A stretch of 64,000 nucleotides of DNA from Turritopsis dohrnii (lineage: Eukaryota > Cnidaria > Hydrozoa > Anthoathecata > Oceaniidae): NCBI GenBank assembly GCA_027922465.2, contig BQMF02000213.1, forward strand, positions 186,001 to 250,000, read 5' to 3'. Within the stretch, counting starts at the first letter, position 1. Each line of letters opens with the position of its first letter. A program made the position numbers and the translations under genes. The notes below the pieces were generated by a model. It had not been told where the DNA came from and ran no database searches. It was given only the letters and a program-made list of their open reading frames with translations. Below are positions 33,396 to 44,940 of the stretch, one piece after another.

Positions 33396-33581
33396 ATATC
33401 ATCATTTTTAACGTCGGGAAAATTTTGCCGTCGTTGGAAAAAACCTCGACGGCACTACGACGGCAATTGCCGAATGCCGTCGTAGATTCAGAGGGCTGTT
33501 ACATGATGAGACCGCGCTCGTATAAATAGCTCATATCTTGCAACGTATTATCTTGAATAGCTTTTACATTAAAATCTAAAC

Positions 33582-34854
33582 ATGGCGCCTCAGCTTAGCT
33601 GCTATATAAAACAAAGAATTGTAAACATGGCTGAGAAAGGAAAATCTTACACTAATATTTCAAAAATGATTTTGGCGGAAGATCAGTTAAATGTATTAAG
33701 ACAAGCAATATCTGCAGTATATGCACGGTACAAACAAACTGGTTCATTTACTTCAAAACGCAAATCTGGAAAAAAAAAAAAGTTAGAGATCGCACATCAC
33801 GATTATATAGATGAATGCTACGAGAATAATGATGAACTTACTTCCGTTGCAAAGAAAAAATGATTTTTTCACTACTTAGAGCACATCAACATGCCTTTTG
33901 CCTTTCCGTATAATGTATGATATATTGTATTAAATCAGTAGGATGAATTAAACATAGGATAATTAAACGAAAAACAATCAGCAATCACTAAGCATCATCA
34001 ATTTATTTAGATCTTCAAAAGCTTCTTAAAGAACGATTCAACCTATCAGTTTGTACAAGCACAATAAGGGAAACCAGGAAAAAGTTAGGATGGATCTTGA
34101 CTGGTCCCAGGTATTGCCAACTAAAATAACAACATAAAATACAGAGGTTGGAATTTTGCCGAAAAATACAACATGAACAAGATCAATTCGATAACGTTAT
34201 TTTCACCGATGAATCGACAATTCTGTTGGACAAGCATGGGAAAATATGCTTTCAAAGAAAAGATCATCTTCCAAGGTTAAAGCCAGCACCAAAACACCCA
34301 TATAAAGTTCATGCATGGGCTGGGATATCAAAACGTGGACCAACGGAAATTGCCATTTTTTCCGGTATTATGAGAAAAGAATTTTACGTAGAAATTCTTA
34401 GAGATACACTGATACCGTTTATCAGAAAAGTTTATCCAGATGGACATAGGTTTCAACAAGACAACGATCCAAAACATAAAAGTGCGTTTATACATATATA
34501 TATATATATATATACATACATAAAACTTGTGTTTCAAACTTTGATCTGATTATAATTGTATCTTCCTTTAACATTTCAGGTGCTTACACTTTGAAGTTTA
34601 TTGAAGAGAATGGAATAAATTATTGGCCAACACCAGCAGAAAGCCCAGATCTCAATCCAATTGAAATGCTCTGGCATGAATTGAAGCACCACATCAGAAA
34701 AAGGGTAAAGCCTTCTGTTAAAGAAGAACTTGTCAATGACATATGCGAGTTTTGGGCTACTGTGGATTGGAAAAAATGTACGAGATACATTGACCACATA
34801 CAGAAAGTTATTCCAATTGTGATAGAACGTGGAGGAAAAGCTTCAGGACACTGA
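33582..34854 (+). pseudogene. Tc1-like DD34E transposase with intron-like insertions
   Basis: Segment 1 (33582-33863) is an N-terminal helix-turn-helix region (MAPQLSCYIKQRIVN...). It is interrupted by about 150 bp, then LLKERFNLSVCTSTIRETRKKLGW resumes near 34016. After a stop and shift near 34125, the core reads VIFTDESTI (first D), KVHAWAGISKRGP and FQQDNDPKHKS (second D), then a 98-bp GT-AG insertion (34482-34579), then YTLKFIEENGINYWP and SPDLNPIEMLWHELK (E). There are 34 residues between the second D and E once the insertion is removed, giving the DD34E signature of Tc1. Terminal repeats were not found. Confidence 0.8.
34482..34579 (+). other. 98-bp GT-AG intron-like insertion in the Tc1 transposase
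   Basis: It starts GTGCG, contains a TA microsatellite (about 34495-34514) and a pyrimidine-rich end, and finishes TTTCAG. The following exon again starts GTGC. Removing it restores KHKSAYTL in frame, the expected continuation of Tc1 transposases. Confidence 0.8.
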
Positions 34855-36895
34855 TCTTTCTATGTTTTTCGTTGTTTGTGAAAACTATTACTTGTAACTA
34901 ATATAATTGAGTTTTTCAAAAGAAAAAAGATTTTGTCTTCTTTAAAACATTCATCATCCTCCGAACTCCCATTATATTTGATCATTATAGTGATGAGCGA
35001 TCAAAGAAACGTTTTTCACGAGTCAAAGTAATCAGTAAGTTGAGTATTGAGTTGCGTATCATTCCATTTTACCGGTTACCGAGAGAATCAGTGAATGATG
35101 CGAACATGACCTGATCTTTTTTCACACTTACATAAAAAATAGGTACCTTATGAATTATTGAGGCTTGTAGTTACTTTGACTATCTAAAGCTACTTATTTG
35201 GAAATAAGGTATGTTACCATACGTAAAGCTCTATTAGTTCTAACGTTAAACCTAAACTTTAAACTTTTCAAACTTTAATTATCTTTCTCGTTCTTAACTG
35301 TCTCTTTACAAGATTACAAAAGCAGTTATTTCGAAAAGTTTTTTAAGAGCCAATTTCTGTAAGAACCAGGCAATATCAGGCAATTTTGGTAGTAAAAAAA
35401 ATGGATTTTGATTATTTTCAGATATTTGGTAGGATACATTGAGAAAATCAGCTTCCCCAAATTTTAAGGTCCAAAAATTCATAATGGTAGATTTATAGCC
35501 ATTTAAAGATTCGGGCTAAATTTCCGGCAGTGCAAAAATGTAATTTCAAATGCTCATAACCTTAAATTCTAAGATGATCACATGGGAAGTCCTTGTTTTT
35601 CTGAAAGTATACCTGCAGTAGTACCAAAAAATCCCAAAATACCCATATGATTATAATGGCGGTCCGAACTATGAGGTGCTAAAGTAGATACATTTTGAAC
35701 ATTTTTGCATTTTCAATGTGCAATATCTCTGCTGGGGGTCTGTTTTAATGAAAAAATGTTTTTGAAACTTGAAGTATAGTTGCAGTTCTTATCAATTTAT
35801 GTGTTTTCAAAGTTTTGATATAAGGGGTCTGGGCCTAGTTCAGCTCCAAAAACTGCACTAAAACGTTTTGTGCCAACTTTGCCTCACTTTCCCAGAATTA
35901 GGCAACGATTCCAGAAATAACTGATTAGTGAATCTTGTAGTCCCATGGCCTTATTTTCAAGAACTGGAAAGAAACCTATGTGATCTAACAGTATAGAAGA
36001 GAAAATTGACCTAGAAAATCAAAAAATTGGCTGAAAAAGTGAAGAAAAAGGACAAAATACGCATTTGTTGCAGGTTGTTAAAGCCATGGTTCTCATTCAG
36101 TGGAGTTGTAGAAGTTATAAACAATTGTTTATGAAAGTATTTATTACATATTTTTAGGAATTGGACAAGCAACACATTTCAACTTTTGTATGATGCTGCT
36201 AGAATCTTCTGAAATCCAGGAATTTTCTCTTAAGGTTGGATTTCATTGTTTTTTCAGGATATTGCTCCATCATTTAAAATAACTCGGAACAAATTGGACA
36301 CCTGACACTGCCAGTTTTTAAAAGTACTACTTGTCTATTTTTTATGAACATCTCAGAGTACATAATCATTACTTTCCATTTAGGCAGAAATACAGGCTCG
36401 AATTTGTTGAAAAATGCAAAACATAGGAATATATTTCAACATTGCAATGTTTCTGTTGCAATGTTGCTGTACTGTAATCCAGAATAATAAAAAGTTGTAA
36501 ATTAACTCAACTAATACTGATTGTTAACTTTCCACTATAAAATAGAGAAACCAGGCATGTTTCAAAATAACAAGAAGAGATGGATTAAAACAGTGAAAGA
36601 AGACATTGCATTGCTGTCATAAAAGACTTTGCATAGGATGTTCTTAGGAACCATGTTGCAGTTTTAGAACTTAGATTTTTAAAAGGCAGCTCTGAGTTTA
36701 TGTTGAAGCTCTGAGCAAATGAAAAATGACACGAAATAATACGAAAAGCTTCAGAAAACTGTAATATAAACAAAATTATGTATAGAGACGATCTTTTTAG
36801 ACTATATATATATATATATATAATTAGACTATCTAATCTGAGACAAAACATAAGTTGATAAATTAATCATTATATAATGATTATAAAAAAAACAG
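34855..36895. other. Long non-coding stretch
   Basis: About 2 kb without a supported gene. It holds a TA microsatellite near 36804-36821 and an A/T-rich landscape. The right part may be 3' UTR of the minus-strand gene that ends at 36898. No repeat ends recognised. Confidence 0.4.
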
Positions 36896-36897
36896 CT

Positions 36898-38905
36898 TCA
36901 AACACAATTTTCTACTGAATCAAAGTCTTCTTGAGATAAGGCAAATGCCCTTTGTGATATTGGAATTGGTGGGTTTATTGTGCATATAACTTCACTAACA
37001 TGATACCAGCCAACATCATCATCATCTGGCCACCAAAAAGAGTTTCGCCCAGTGATTTTCATGCATCTAATTTCAATGTCGTCATCAGCTTTGTGAACTA
37101 TCTCTCCTGGGTACCACTTTTTGCCAAATCTGACAGCGACAAACTTGCCAATGACATAATGTATTCCTATAAAAGATTGTGTTTTTATCAATTCATGAAT
37201 AGAATCAAAGACCACAAGAATTTTCCCATGGTAATCCAAAGCTCCTGTTATCCCCAGACCCTTCCTTGAATAACTTTTGAAGTTACCAGCTAAATCTTCA
37301 TGTATTGCTTGTATAACATTTGAGATGTTGTCTTCGACATTGGCAATTTGAGGTGGATCTTCATTTTGTTTTTCTAAAAATGTTGGCAAATTACACCATT
37401 CAATAGAGATTTTAGCTTTCACAAGTTCCACTAGAGTGAAACAACCACTTACCATTAGACAGTATCTTTTGACGTAATTCATCAATGCTGGATTCTCGTG
37501 TTTGTTTAGACCATCTTGAGAACAGTGATGCAATTTGCTTTCCAGTGCAGTATTCACTCGGATCAAAAGAATTTCTCATCAGCCGTTGAACTTCTTCCGG
37601 ACTGCTTTTATTGCTTGTCCTTTCCCCTGTCTCGAACAAATTGAACAAGAATAACTTCTGTCTTTGGTTAAACCGAAAAGTTGAACGCACAGGCAGTGCC
37701 CACCCTTTATCATTGAAGATATTGATATGCGAAGGGCTTGTTGAAACTTCAATTATTAGCGAGGATGTCATTATGCTATGTGCATTGGCTGATTTTATCA
37801 TACGATTAGCAAACGACTGCTTTACTTTGTCAAAGGAAGAGGACACTGATGGAATGTTGTGAATCCCTTGTAGCATGTGATATTCAAGTTCCTGAAGAGT
37901 CCCAAATGTCTCAATGCAATTCTGCTCTCTGCAAAATATGGTATTACAAATCTGGCGATCCAAACGCTGTTTGGGAGTTTTCTTCCATTTGATATTTTGA
38001 TGACAGCTGGTAAATGATTTTACGGTAACAGCCCCAGATTGAAATGACCAGCTCCGTTTAAATGGCTGAAAAACTCCAGATCCAATGTTGTAGTACCTCC
38101 ACATTCTAATGCCTTTCTCGGAAAATTCGAAGGAATGATAAAGAGATATGTCAGTAATATCTTCACAAACTAACTTACACAGGTCTTTATTAAACCTGAC
38201 TACAGCAACCTTTGTGTCATTCAAGTTACTTTCTGTTAAAACTGCAAAGATGTCTTCTGAACATAGAATATTGTGATCTTCATCAACATATGAACGAAGA
38301 GTACTGCGGGCTACAGCACTGTCTCGATCACATTGATCTTTCCCCTTTTGAGGTTCATTGTAGTCAATTCTATTCAAGAAAATATCGACCTGTTTACTCT
38401 ATACATTGATTCTGGGCTTTTTTTGCAATGGTAGCACCCAGCATTATCACACTTAACAAACAACTCAATGACATCAGGATGATCTTTCGAAAACTCCTTC
38501 ACAACATAGTCAGCCAGAGATAAGCAATCAAGAGAATCTTGATCACTTCTCAATGCTGTGGTGAAATAAGTTGATTTTTGTATTTCACCCATCTCATTTC
38601 TCAATAAGAAAACATCAACATGCAGTGACATGCCTTTTTTTACCAAAGTAATTACATTGTGCTTCTCTAAATCGCATAGGTAAAACTTTTTGACAATAGT
38701 CACGGATCCAGAGAGCAGTTGTGGCGCTTACTTTATCAAGACAATCAATTTTGGCTTTATTTTGTTGCACATGACGAATATTGTGTTGCAGCCATTTACA
38801 AACTCCTTCTTCAGCAACTTTCAGATCATAAACAATTTCATCTTTATTTCTTAAGGTACTGCTACTAATAGGCCGTGGGCAGTGAGCGAAAATAACTTCT
38901 AAAAA
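36898..38905 (-). CDS. DNAGCYH/CDRDSA-family protein, possibly transposon-derived
   Basis: The minus strand reads through several exon-like frames. Upstream is VYDLKVAEEGVCKWLQHNIRHVQQ (near 38845) and SATTALWIRDYCQK; then 38703-38380 with KKGMSLHVDVFLL, TYFTTALRSDQDS and KCDNAGCYHC. Next, 38377-37412 has DYNEPQKGKDQCDRDSA, GIRMWRYYNIGSG, GWALPVRSTFRFNQRQK and SPEEVQRLMR. The last, 37416-36898, ends in a tudor/SH3-like domain (VIGKFVAVRFGKKWYPGEIV, WWPDDDDVGWYHVSEVIC). I recognise this as a large family repeated in cnidarian genomes, with DNAGCYH as a possible catalytic-type motif; its function is unknown to me. Frame changes near 38380 and 37414 may be introns or shifts. It is the best-preserved coding locus in the window. 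Confidence 0.6.
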
Positions 38906-39365
38906 TTCATTTCATGACCCAAAGTAGGGTGACTAAGGTTTGTTAATTGATTTTAGCGTGTTTGAATATGCTGATTTCAAAAATCAATGTTACCAAACTT
39001 TTACCTGGCAGAATAACGAAGAATTCACGTCTAAAATTTTCGTTATCGTTTGTTAACGTGTGCGATTTTTCGATTTTTCAGTTATCTAAGCAAAATCATC
39101 AATAAATCTTCGTTCTAGTGTCGTAAATACAAGTATATAGTCGACAGCTACCACTAAACTACAATGATATATCCGTGATATGATTTCTTTCAATTTAATA
39201 AAGGACAAAAATAAATATCGATAACTACCGGGCACGAATCGATTATTTTAGTTTCTAGTCGTATTTACATGCTTTTTGCAACAATCGATTGATCACCGGA
39301 AGTGCAAGACTTTCTTGTCCTCGTGAGAAGCTTTGAAAAAATTCAAATGTCAGTTAAATCTAATA
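38906..39365. other. Intergenic spacer
   Basis: No gene recognised between the two minus-strand loci; AT-rich with no repeat end. Confidence 0.4.
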
Positions 39366-39367
39366 AA

Positions 39368-40040
39368 CTAAACATCCTCGTCGATAAAAAAATCAATGTC
39401 TTCTTCATCAGAAAAATCAATATCTGAGTCCATTTCTTCTTTTTCTATTTCAGTATCTTTTCCATTTTGGCATGACTCACATTTGCAGAAGGGCGTGCAA
39501 TTTAGTTCTAATCTTTTGCATTTGCAAGTGTTGCCTCTACATTCTTTCTTGCATTTACAAGCCACAAGGTTTTCCAAATTTTCGGGAGGTCTTTCAAACC
39601 AGTTGATGCAAAGTTGGCCATCTTCTGAATATTTCCAACCATGGTTAGAAACATCTTGTGTCTCCACTTCCTGCACAGCGGCGTTCTTCCAAATGTATGC
39701 CTGGCAATTAGCACGCTGACAATGCATCCGTAGGCTCTCGATTGGTGAAGGAAGCAGTTCTTCAGAAAATCGCCCAGACATGAAAAGTGAAATCCTGGTA
39801 CTCAGGATAGTGGCACTTTTATCTTTAGAACCGAACAGATAGCAAACAAATTTTTCTAATTCACGGAAGAGGACATCATCGAGGAATCGCCCATTTCCAA
39901 GTTTTTGGATGGAGCTAACAAATTCCTCTTTTGCTACCATCGCATTCCATCACCTTTTTTTTCCTTTACCGAAAAAGCAACTGGTGGTGTCGCATCCTGG
40001 AAGAAAAGCAATGATTTTGTGGTTCCAGGTACGAAAACTA
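39368..40040 (-). pseudogene. GCDTTS/CXC family gene, 5'-truncated
   Basis: In one frame LPGCDTTSCFFGKGKKK appears near 40015-39965. After a frame change, the intact reading 39940-39368 follows with VSSIQKLGNGRF, FRELEKFVCYLFGSK and RANCQAYIW. It then has a cysteine cluster (CKCKKECRGNTCKCKRLELNC followed by CTPFCKCESC-type spacing) and an acidic tail. The GCDTTS motif with a terminal CXC cluster is a very common repeat-associated family in cnidarians. The larger N-terminal part of the usual protein is missing and replaced by a zinc-ribbon segment. Function unknown; the CXC cluster is likely zinc-binding. Confidence 0.7.
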
Positions 40041-40528
40041 CTTCGCTCAAATCAGGATACAACAATTTATAATCCTCTTGGCCACAAAAGTTTTGGTCAT
40101 GTATTTTGGTCATGTATTCGACTGTATTTTTCCACAGCAGCAGCCTGCAAGTCAATCATATTTGCATTGTTTGCAACAGTGACTGGTAATCTCCCACGTT
40201 GTTTCTTCAGACCTCCAATTTTATCATCTAAAGCTGCAATACCAATATTCACGACAACATTAGTTACATTGGTAGGTTGTACAGCTGTTGGTGTTGCACT
40301 TGACTTTGATGATATTTGCTTTGATTTTGATGCATTGGCATTGCATAGTTTTCTTTTTCTGTTTTCTGTAAAGGCAGTTAGTGATAATGTTTTCTTTTCT
40401 TCCTCAACATTCTCTCCTTCATTTTTCTGCACATTTTCATCTCTTTCTTCTCGCTTCGTTCCACAGGATCTACAAAATTTATGACGGTTCTCTAGAGAAC
40501 TTCCACAGCCTGTACAGAACGCTGCCAT
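40041..40528 (-). pseudogene. Zinc-ribbon N-terminal fragment of the HECT-associated family
   Basis: It starts at ATG (40528) with a paired ribbon (FCTGCG...FCRSCG), a lysine-rich linker, VVVNIGIAALDDKIGG and, after a frame break, FCGQEDYKLLYPDLSEVVFVPGT. These blocks align with the zinc-ribbon/HECT pseudogenes at 2272 and 12525 (LVNVGLM, LYPVGNEVVYAPG). The frame break coincides with a 13-bp tandem duplication of TTTTGGTCATGTA near 40090-40120. No HECT domain follows; the sequence passes straight into the GCDTTS gene. Confidence 0.75.
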
Positions 40529-40614
40529 CTTTGTTTATGTTTTCTGGAACTTCGGAAGCCCGATCCGGGAAAAAACGGGCAGGGATTTAAAAAGAACGCG
40601 AGATACTTTTTCAG

Positions 40615-40685
40615 AAACTGTGAGGTACTAAAGAAAGTGAGGTACTTTTAAAGAAAGTGAGGTACTTTTAAAGAAAGTGAGGTTG
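40615..40685. repeat. Short tandem repeat, about 21-bp unit
   Basis: GAGGTACTTTTAAAGAAAGT is repeated about three times, the first copy slightly shorter. Confidence 0.8.
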
Positions 40686-40845
40686 TCCCTTCTCGGCTTC
40701 CGTACAATGGCGATCTTTAGATAGAAGTGGCCTTTTTGGATCAGACAATGCGTATGATAAGCAATGTGATGCACATTGGGAATGTTCAAAACAATGCTGC
40801 TGAAAACCAATTTTCAAATATCGCTTCCCCTTTTCTAATTTATCA

Positions 40846-43800
40846 TTGACATACTTCATGCTTAAGGAAAAAGATTGGACCATAGTAACAAGCACAAGGG
40901 ACGCTAATCTTTCATATGATATTTTTCTAAAGCAGTTTTCCGAAACTTACAATAAATACTTTCCTCTGACAAAGATAACTATAAAGCGAAAAAATTTACT
41001 TAGCCCATGGATTACGGCGGGGTTGCTGAAGTCTTCTAAACAAAAACAAAAGTTGTATAGGAAGTTCTTAAAACGCAGAACATATGCCAATGAAAAAAAG
41101 TATAAAGAATATAAAAACGTTTTTGAAAAATTAAAGAACAAAGCAAAACAGAACTATTATTCATCACAGTTCCAAGCTCATGCTTATATCTCCAAGAAAA
41201 CCTGGAACCTTATGAAGGAGGTAACCGGAAAACTTAAAACAATAACTGAAAACTTTCCACGAAAAATAATCATAAACAATCGGGAAATATTAGATCACAA
41301 AGTAATAGCAAATGAGTTCAATAATCTATATACTAATACGCGCTGTGCATCCGCTTTTTTCACGCTTTCACTCTCTAAAATATTGGGTCGTTTTTGTGGG
41401 CAGTTATTCATAAAAGTGTGTCAGACCACGGCAGTTAATATTTTTCTACGATTAGTATAAGGAGAAAACATTGCATTGCATTTAATCGTTTCAAATGTTT
41501 TGATTATTCGCGAGATCAAAAAACGATAGCAGCGTTCGTTCGCCAGCAAGTTTTCATTTCCTGATTTGAAAAGCTTCAAGACAACAAAGTTATTAACCAA
41601 ATTATTGCACGAAGATTTATTAATGTTTTTAGGGTAAGTTAGGCTTTTGAACTTTCTTGTTTGTTTGTTTTGTTTTTCTTATAGTATGAACAGAGTTTCT
41701 GCATCATTACTTTTCCTTTAGGGAAGACAGAGACAAAAGCAATAATACACGATTGAAGAAATGAATGACGTTCTGGGTTGGTGAAGAACAATATTCTATA
41801 TTGGTATCCGATCTTAGCTTCGTTAAAAGAAAATCACTAGAAGGTATAAATTTGTTCATAATTCATATTTTGACACGTGTTTGGCTTCTGTTTACGTTAC
41901 GGGTTCGATGAACAGTCACAGCCATTTCAGTCTTTCTGTTGTTTTTATGTACGCATAATTTATTTCTTTATCGTATTGTGAAAGGGCTTATTATGATAAT
42001 TTTTTATGTGTTTCAGATCTTCCAAGTAAGAAGATGTTTACGTTCAGAGGTGCAGTGTTGATAATGAACACGTAAAAATGCTTTAGCTGGAATACTTAAA
42101 GAGTTTTAATTAAAAGGGTGAGGAGTACTTTTTTCCATTTTGACGTTGCATTTTTTTATCACGAGGAACCATTGCATTGCATCTCGAATCAAACAAGGCG
42201 CTTTTCGGAAGATATCTCGAGAACTACATTTTTGAGGGTCCACAACATTGGTGAACAGGGCTGTGATGTTTGATCGCCGACCTCTCGGTAACTGTATTTT
42301 TCAGATCAGATGGATGTACTTTCTAAACATCGTTTCGTGATTAAAGTTTTGGTAGCCATTTTTTGAATCAAAACCCATAAAAATATTATACACGGGATGC
42401 AATATATTTTAGAGAGTGAAAATAGCGGATGCACAGCGCGTATCTAGAACTTCTAAGAAAATAAGTGGCATTTTTATGGTCCGCGTCATTGACACGAAGG
42501 AGTGACTTCAACATTGATGCACTTTCTATTTATCATTTTGTAAATTAATTTTTCAACACCATTTTTGAGACGTCATTTTCAGAACTAAAACCCATAAAAA
42601 AATTTTTACACGGGATACTAGTTACTATACTAATGTAGGAAGTAAATTAGCAGCTAAAATTCCACAAAGTGAAAAACATTTTACTGAATATCTGGATTGG
42701 TGCAATACTTCGATGCCATATAAAGAATTAACGTTTGATGAACTATGGGAGGCTTTCCAATCACTGAAAAAGAACAAAGCCTATGGTTTTGACGAGATTC
42801 ATGTAAACATAGTGGCATTTTTATTTCTTCGTATATTGATTTTACTATTTCACAAACTTCCATACAACATGGGTGCTTTCCAAACCAACTTAAAATTGCC
42901 AAAGTGAAACCATCATTTAAAACAGGAGCAAAAGAAGTACTAAGCAACTATCGGCCAATATCAATCTTACCAATCTTCTCAAAAATCTTAGAACGGATCA
43001 TGTATAACAGGGTATACACTCACATTACTGAAAACAATTTGTTATATAACAAAAAATTTGGGTTCCAAAAACATTGCTCCACAGAACATGCAATCATGCA
43101 ACTTACCAAAGAAATCTTACAATCTTTTGATGAAAGAAAATTTACACTTGGGGTTTTTATAGATCTTAAAAAAGCTTTTGATACCGTCAATCATGACATC
43201 CTCCTCTCCAAATTGTCTTATTTTGGAATAAACGGAAACTATTTAAAATGGTTTAGAAGTTATCTATCAAACAGAAAACAATACATTTCCTATGGAGAAA
43301 ACGCATTTTCGCACTTACTGAAGATTGATTGCGGAGTACCTCAGGGGTCAATACTAGGACCATTATTGTTTCTAATTTACATTAACGACTTACATAAGGC
43401 ATCAGCAAAAATTTAACCCATTATGTTTGCTGACGATACGAATTTGTTCTATTCTAATAAAGATATTAAAGAACTATTTAGAATCATGAGTAATGAATTA
43501 AGAAGTATTGAACAATGGTTTAACTTCAATAGGTTATCTTTAAATGCTTCAAAAACAAAATATAGTTTCTTTCATCCATCAGCACGACAAGATGACATCC
43601 CCTTACAACTTCCACGGCTTACAATCGATGGCAATGTAATCAAAAGAGAAAATGTCATGCGATTTTTAGGGGTTTTGATAGATGAACAATTGACATGGAA
43701 TGATCACATAACTTGTATTGAAAGCAAAGTATCACAAAACTTAGGATTATTATACAAAGTTAGAGGATTCGTAAATAAAACATGCATGAAACAATTATAT

Positions 43801-44655
43801 TTTTCTTTTGTAAACTCCTACATTAATTATGCATGCATTGCTTGGGCTAGTACCAACAAGACCAAACTTAAGACTTTACATCGACGGCAAAAGCATGGGG
43901 CCTGAATTATATGTTTTAAAGATAAGTATTATCCTTCCCAGCCGCTCATGAAAGAAATAAAATTATTAAATGTCTATCAATTGAATATTTATCAGACACT
44001 ATTATTTATGCACAGAGTCAAACATTCAAATGTGCCAGAAATATTTAAAGATCAGTTTCGGTTAACTGCAAACAAATACAATACAAAGGCAGCGAAAAAC
44101 ACCTTTTATAAGCCATCAATATTTAAGAAAATGTGTCAGTACTCTATTAACTATCGAGGGCCACTATTATGGAATTCATTGCTCAAGCAAAAAATTGAAC
44201 TGCAAAATATACCGTACAGTGCATTTAAAAAACAATGCAAAGAACTTTGTCTACAGCTACAAGAAAGTGAGGTCTTTTTTTAAGTAAACTCTTTTCCGTT
44301 ATATATCTATTTATATATCTGTATATATTTTTCCACATCTTTTATTACTCCTAACATTGGTAACTTTTATTTAACATTGTAAAGACTTTTGAAGATACGT
44401 GATAAGACTTTTTTCTGTAAATATTTCACTATTTTAACCAGATCTACGTATACCACATTGTAAAGGGTGCCCACGATAAAGCACGATGCTTTCTTGGGAT
44501 CCCTGCCTAGTATTTTTTTCCACTAGATGACTCTGAACTAGGATCGACATTTATTAGTTATCTAACTTTTATTGTTTATGACGTTATCTTTTGATTTTAT
44601 GGACTATGTTGTAAATAATTACTAAAGGCGAAATACATATACACTATACAATTAT
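40846..44655 (+). pseudogene. Non-LTR retrotransposon ORF2, interrupted by a DNA insertion
   Basis: The linker region (SPWITAGLLKSSKQKQKLY, KTWNLMKEVTG) is cut at 41337 by a 1.29-kb insertion and resumes at 42626 (VGSKLAAKIP). RT motifs follow: NYRPISILPIFSKILE, KFGFQKHCSTEHA, FIDLKKAFDTVNHDIL, CGVPQGSILGPLLFLIYINDL, FADDTNLF and FLGVLIDEQLTW. The C-terminal tail YRGPLLWNSL ends at 44283, with a non-coding 3' tail to about 44655. Lesions besides the insertion: a shift near 42890, TAA at 43414-43416 and TGA at 43903-43905. The endonuclease domain is missing upstream. Jockey/CR1-like by motif style; the FADD and QG boxes are intact. Confidence 0.85.
41338..42625. mobile_element. 1.29-kb insertion with 9-bp target duplication
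   Basis: TATACTAAT flanks both sides (41329-41337 and 42626-42634), and removal restores the RT reading NNLYTNVGSKL. Inside, CGCGCTGTGCATCCGC...CTCTCTAAAATAT at 41339 is mirrored by ATATTTTAGAGAGTG...GCGGATGCACAGCGCG ending near 42439. A further 186 bp then ends in ACACGGGATACTAGTTAC. AAAACCCATAAAAAT...ACACGGGAT occurs twice (about 42367 and 42588). A 9-bp duplication suggests a MULE-like element; no transposase is present. Confidence 0.75.
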
Positions 44656-44940
44656 TAGCTGACTTTGCTTTTTTCTCATGTCAAAGCATGGTACTGTAGG
44701 TGAGAGACAGAATGTTTTTTTTCCTAATTTATTTTTATATTATATTTTTCATAATACTTTCGTGTTGTTTTCATGAAGTGAACGACTAGGATTTTGAAGC
44801 ACAGCTTGAAACCTGAAATTTTGCCAACAATTCATTTCATTTTTGTATATGTTTTAGCTCTAAATCTTTCATTCATTAATTTCTATTCAACGCACTAACT
44901 TTTGGCGGATCTTGCCTTAAAAAATACACTCCATTACCCG
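44656..44940. other. Spacer, nothing recognised
   Basis: AT-rich sequence after the retrotransposon tail. Under 300 bp, no feature. Confidence 0.3.

Larger units (their letters stand above)
30707..33498 (-). mobile_element. hAT-like element with palindromic subterminal repeats
   Basis: CAGCCCTCTGAAT at 30707 and its inverse ATTCAGAGGGCTG ending at 33498 form the ends. TTACAT flanks both sides (30701-30706 and 33499-33504), a 6-bp duplication; hAT elements usually make 8 bp, so the superfamily is not certain. Both subterminal zones repeat a CGGCAAAATTTTGCCG palindrome and GACGGC words. The interior encodes a hAT-type protein on the minus strand that lacks a C-terminal dimerisation region, so it is probably not self-sufficient. 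Confidence 0.75.

Noticed and set aside
39909..40484. Plus-strand ORF of 191 residues
   Set aside because: Antisense shadow of the zinc-ribbon and GCDTTS readings; hydrophobic and low-complexity.
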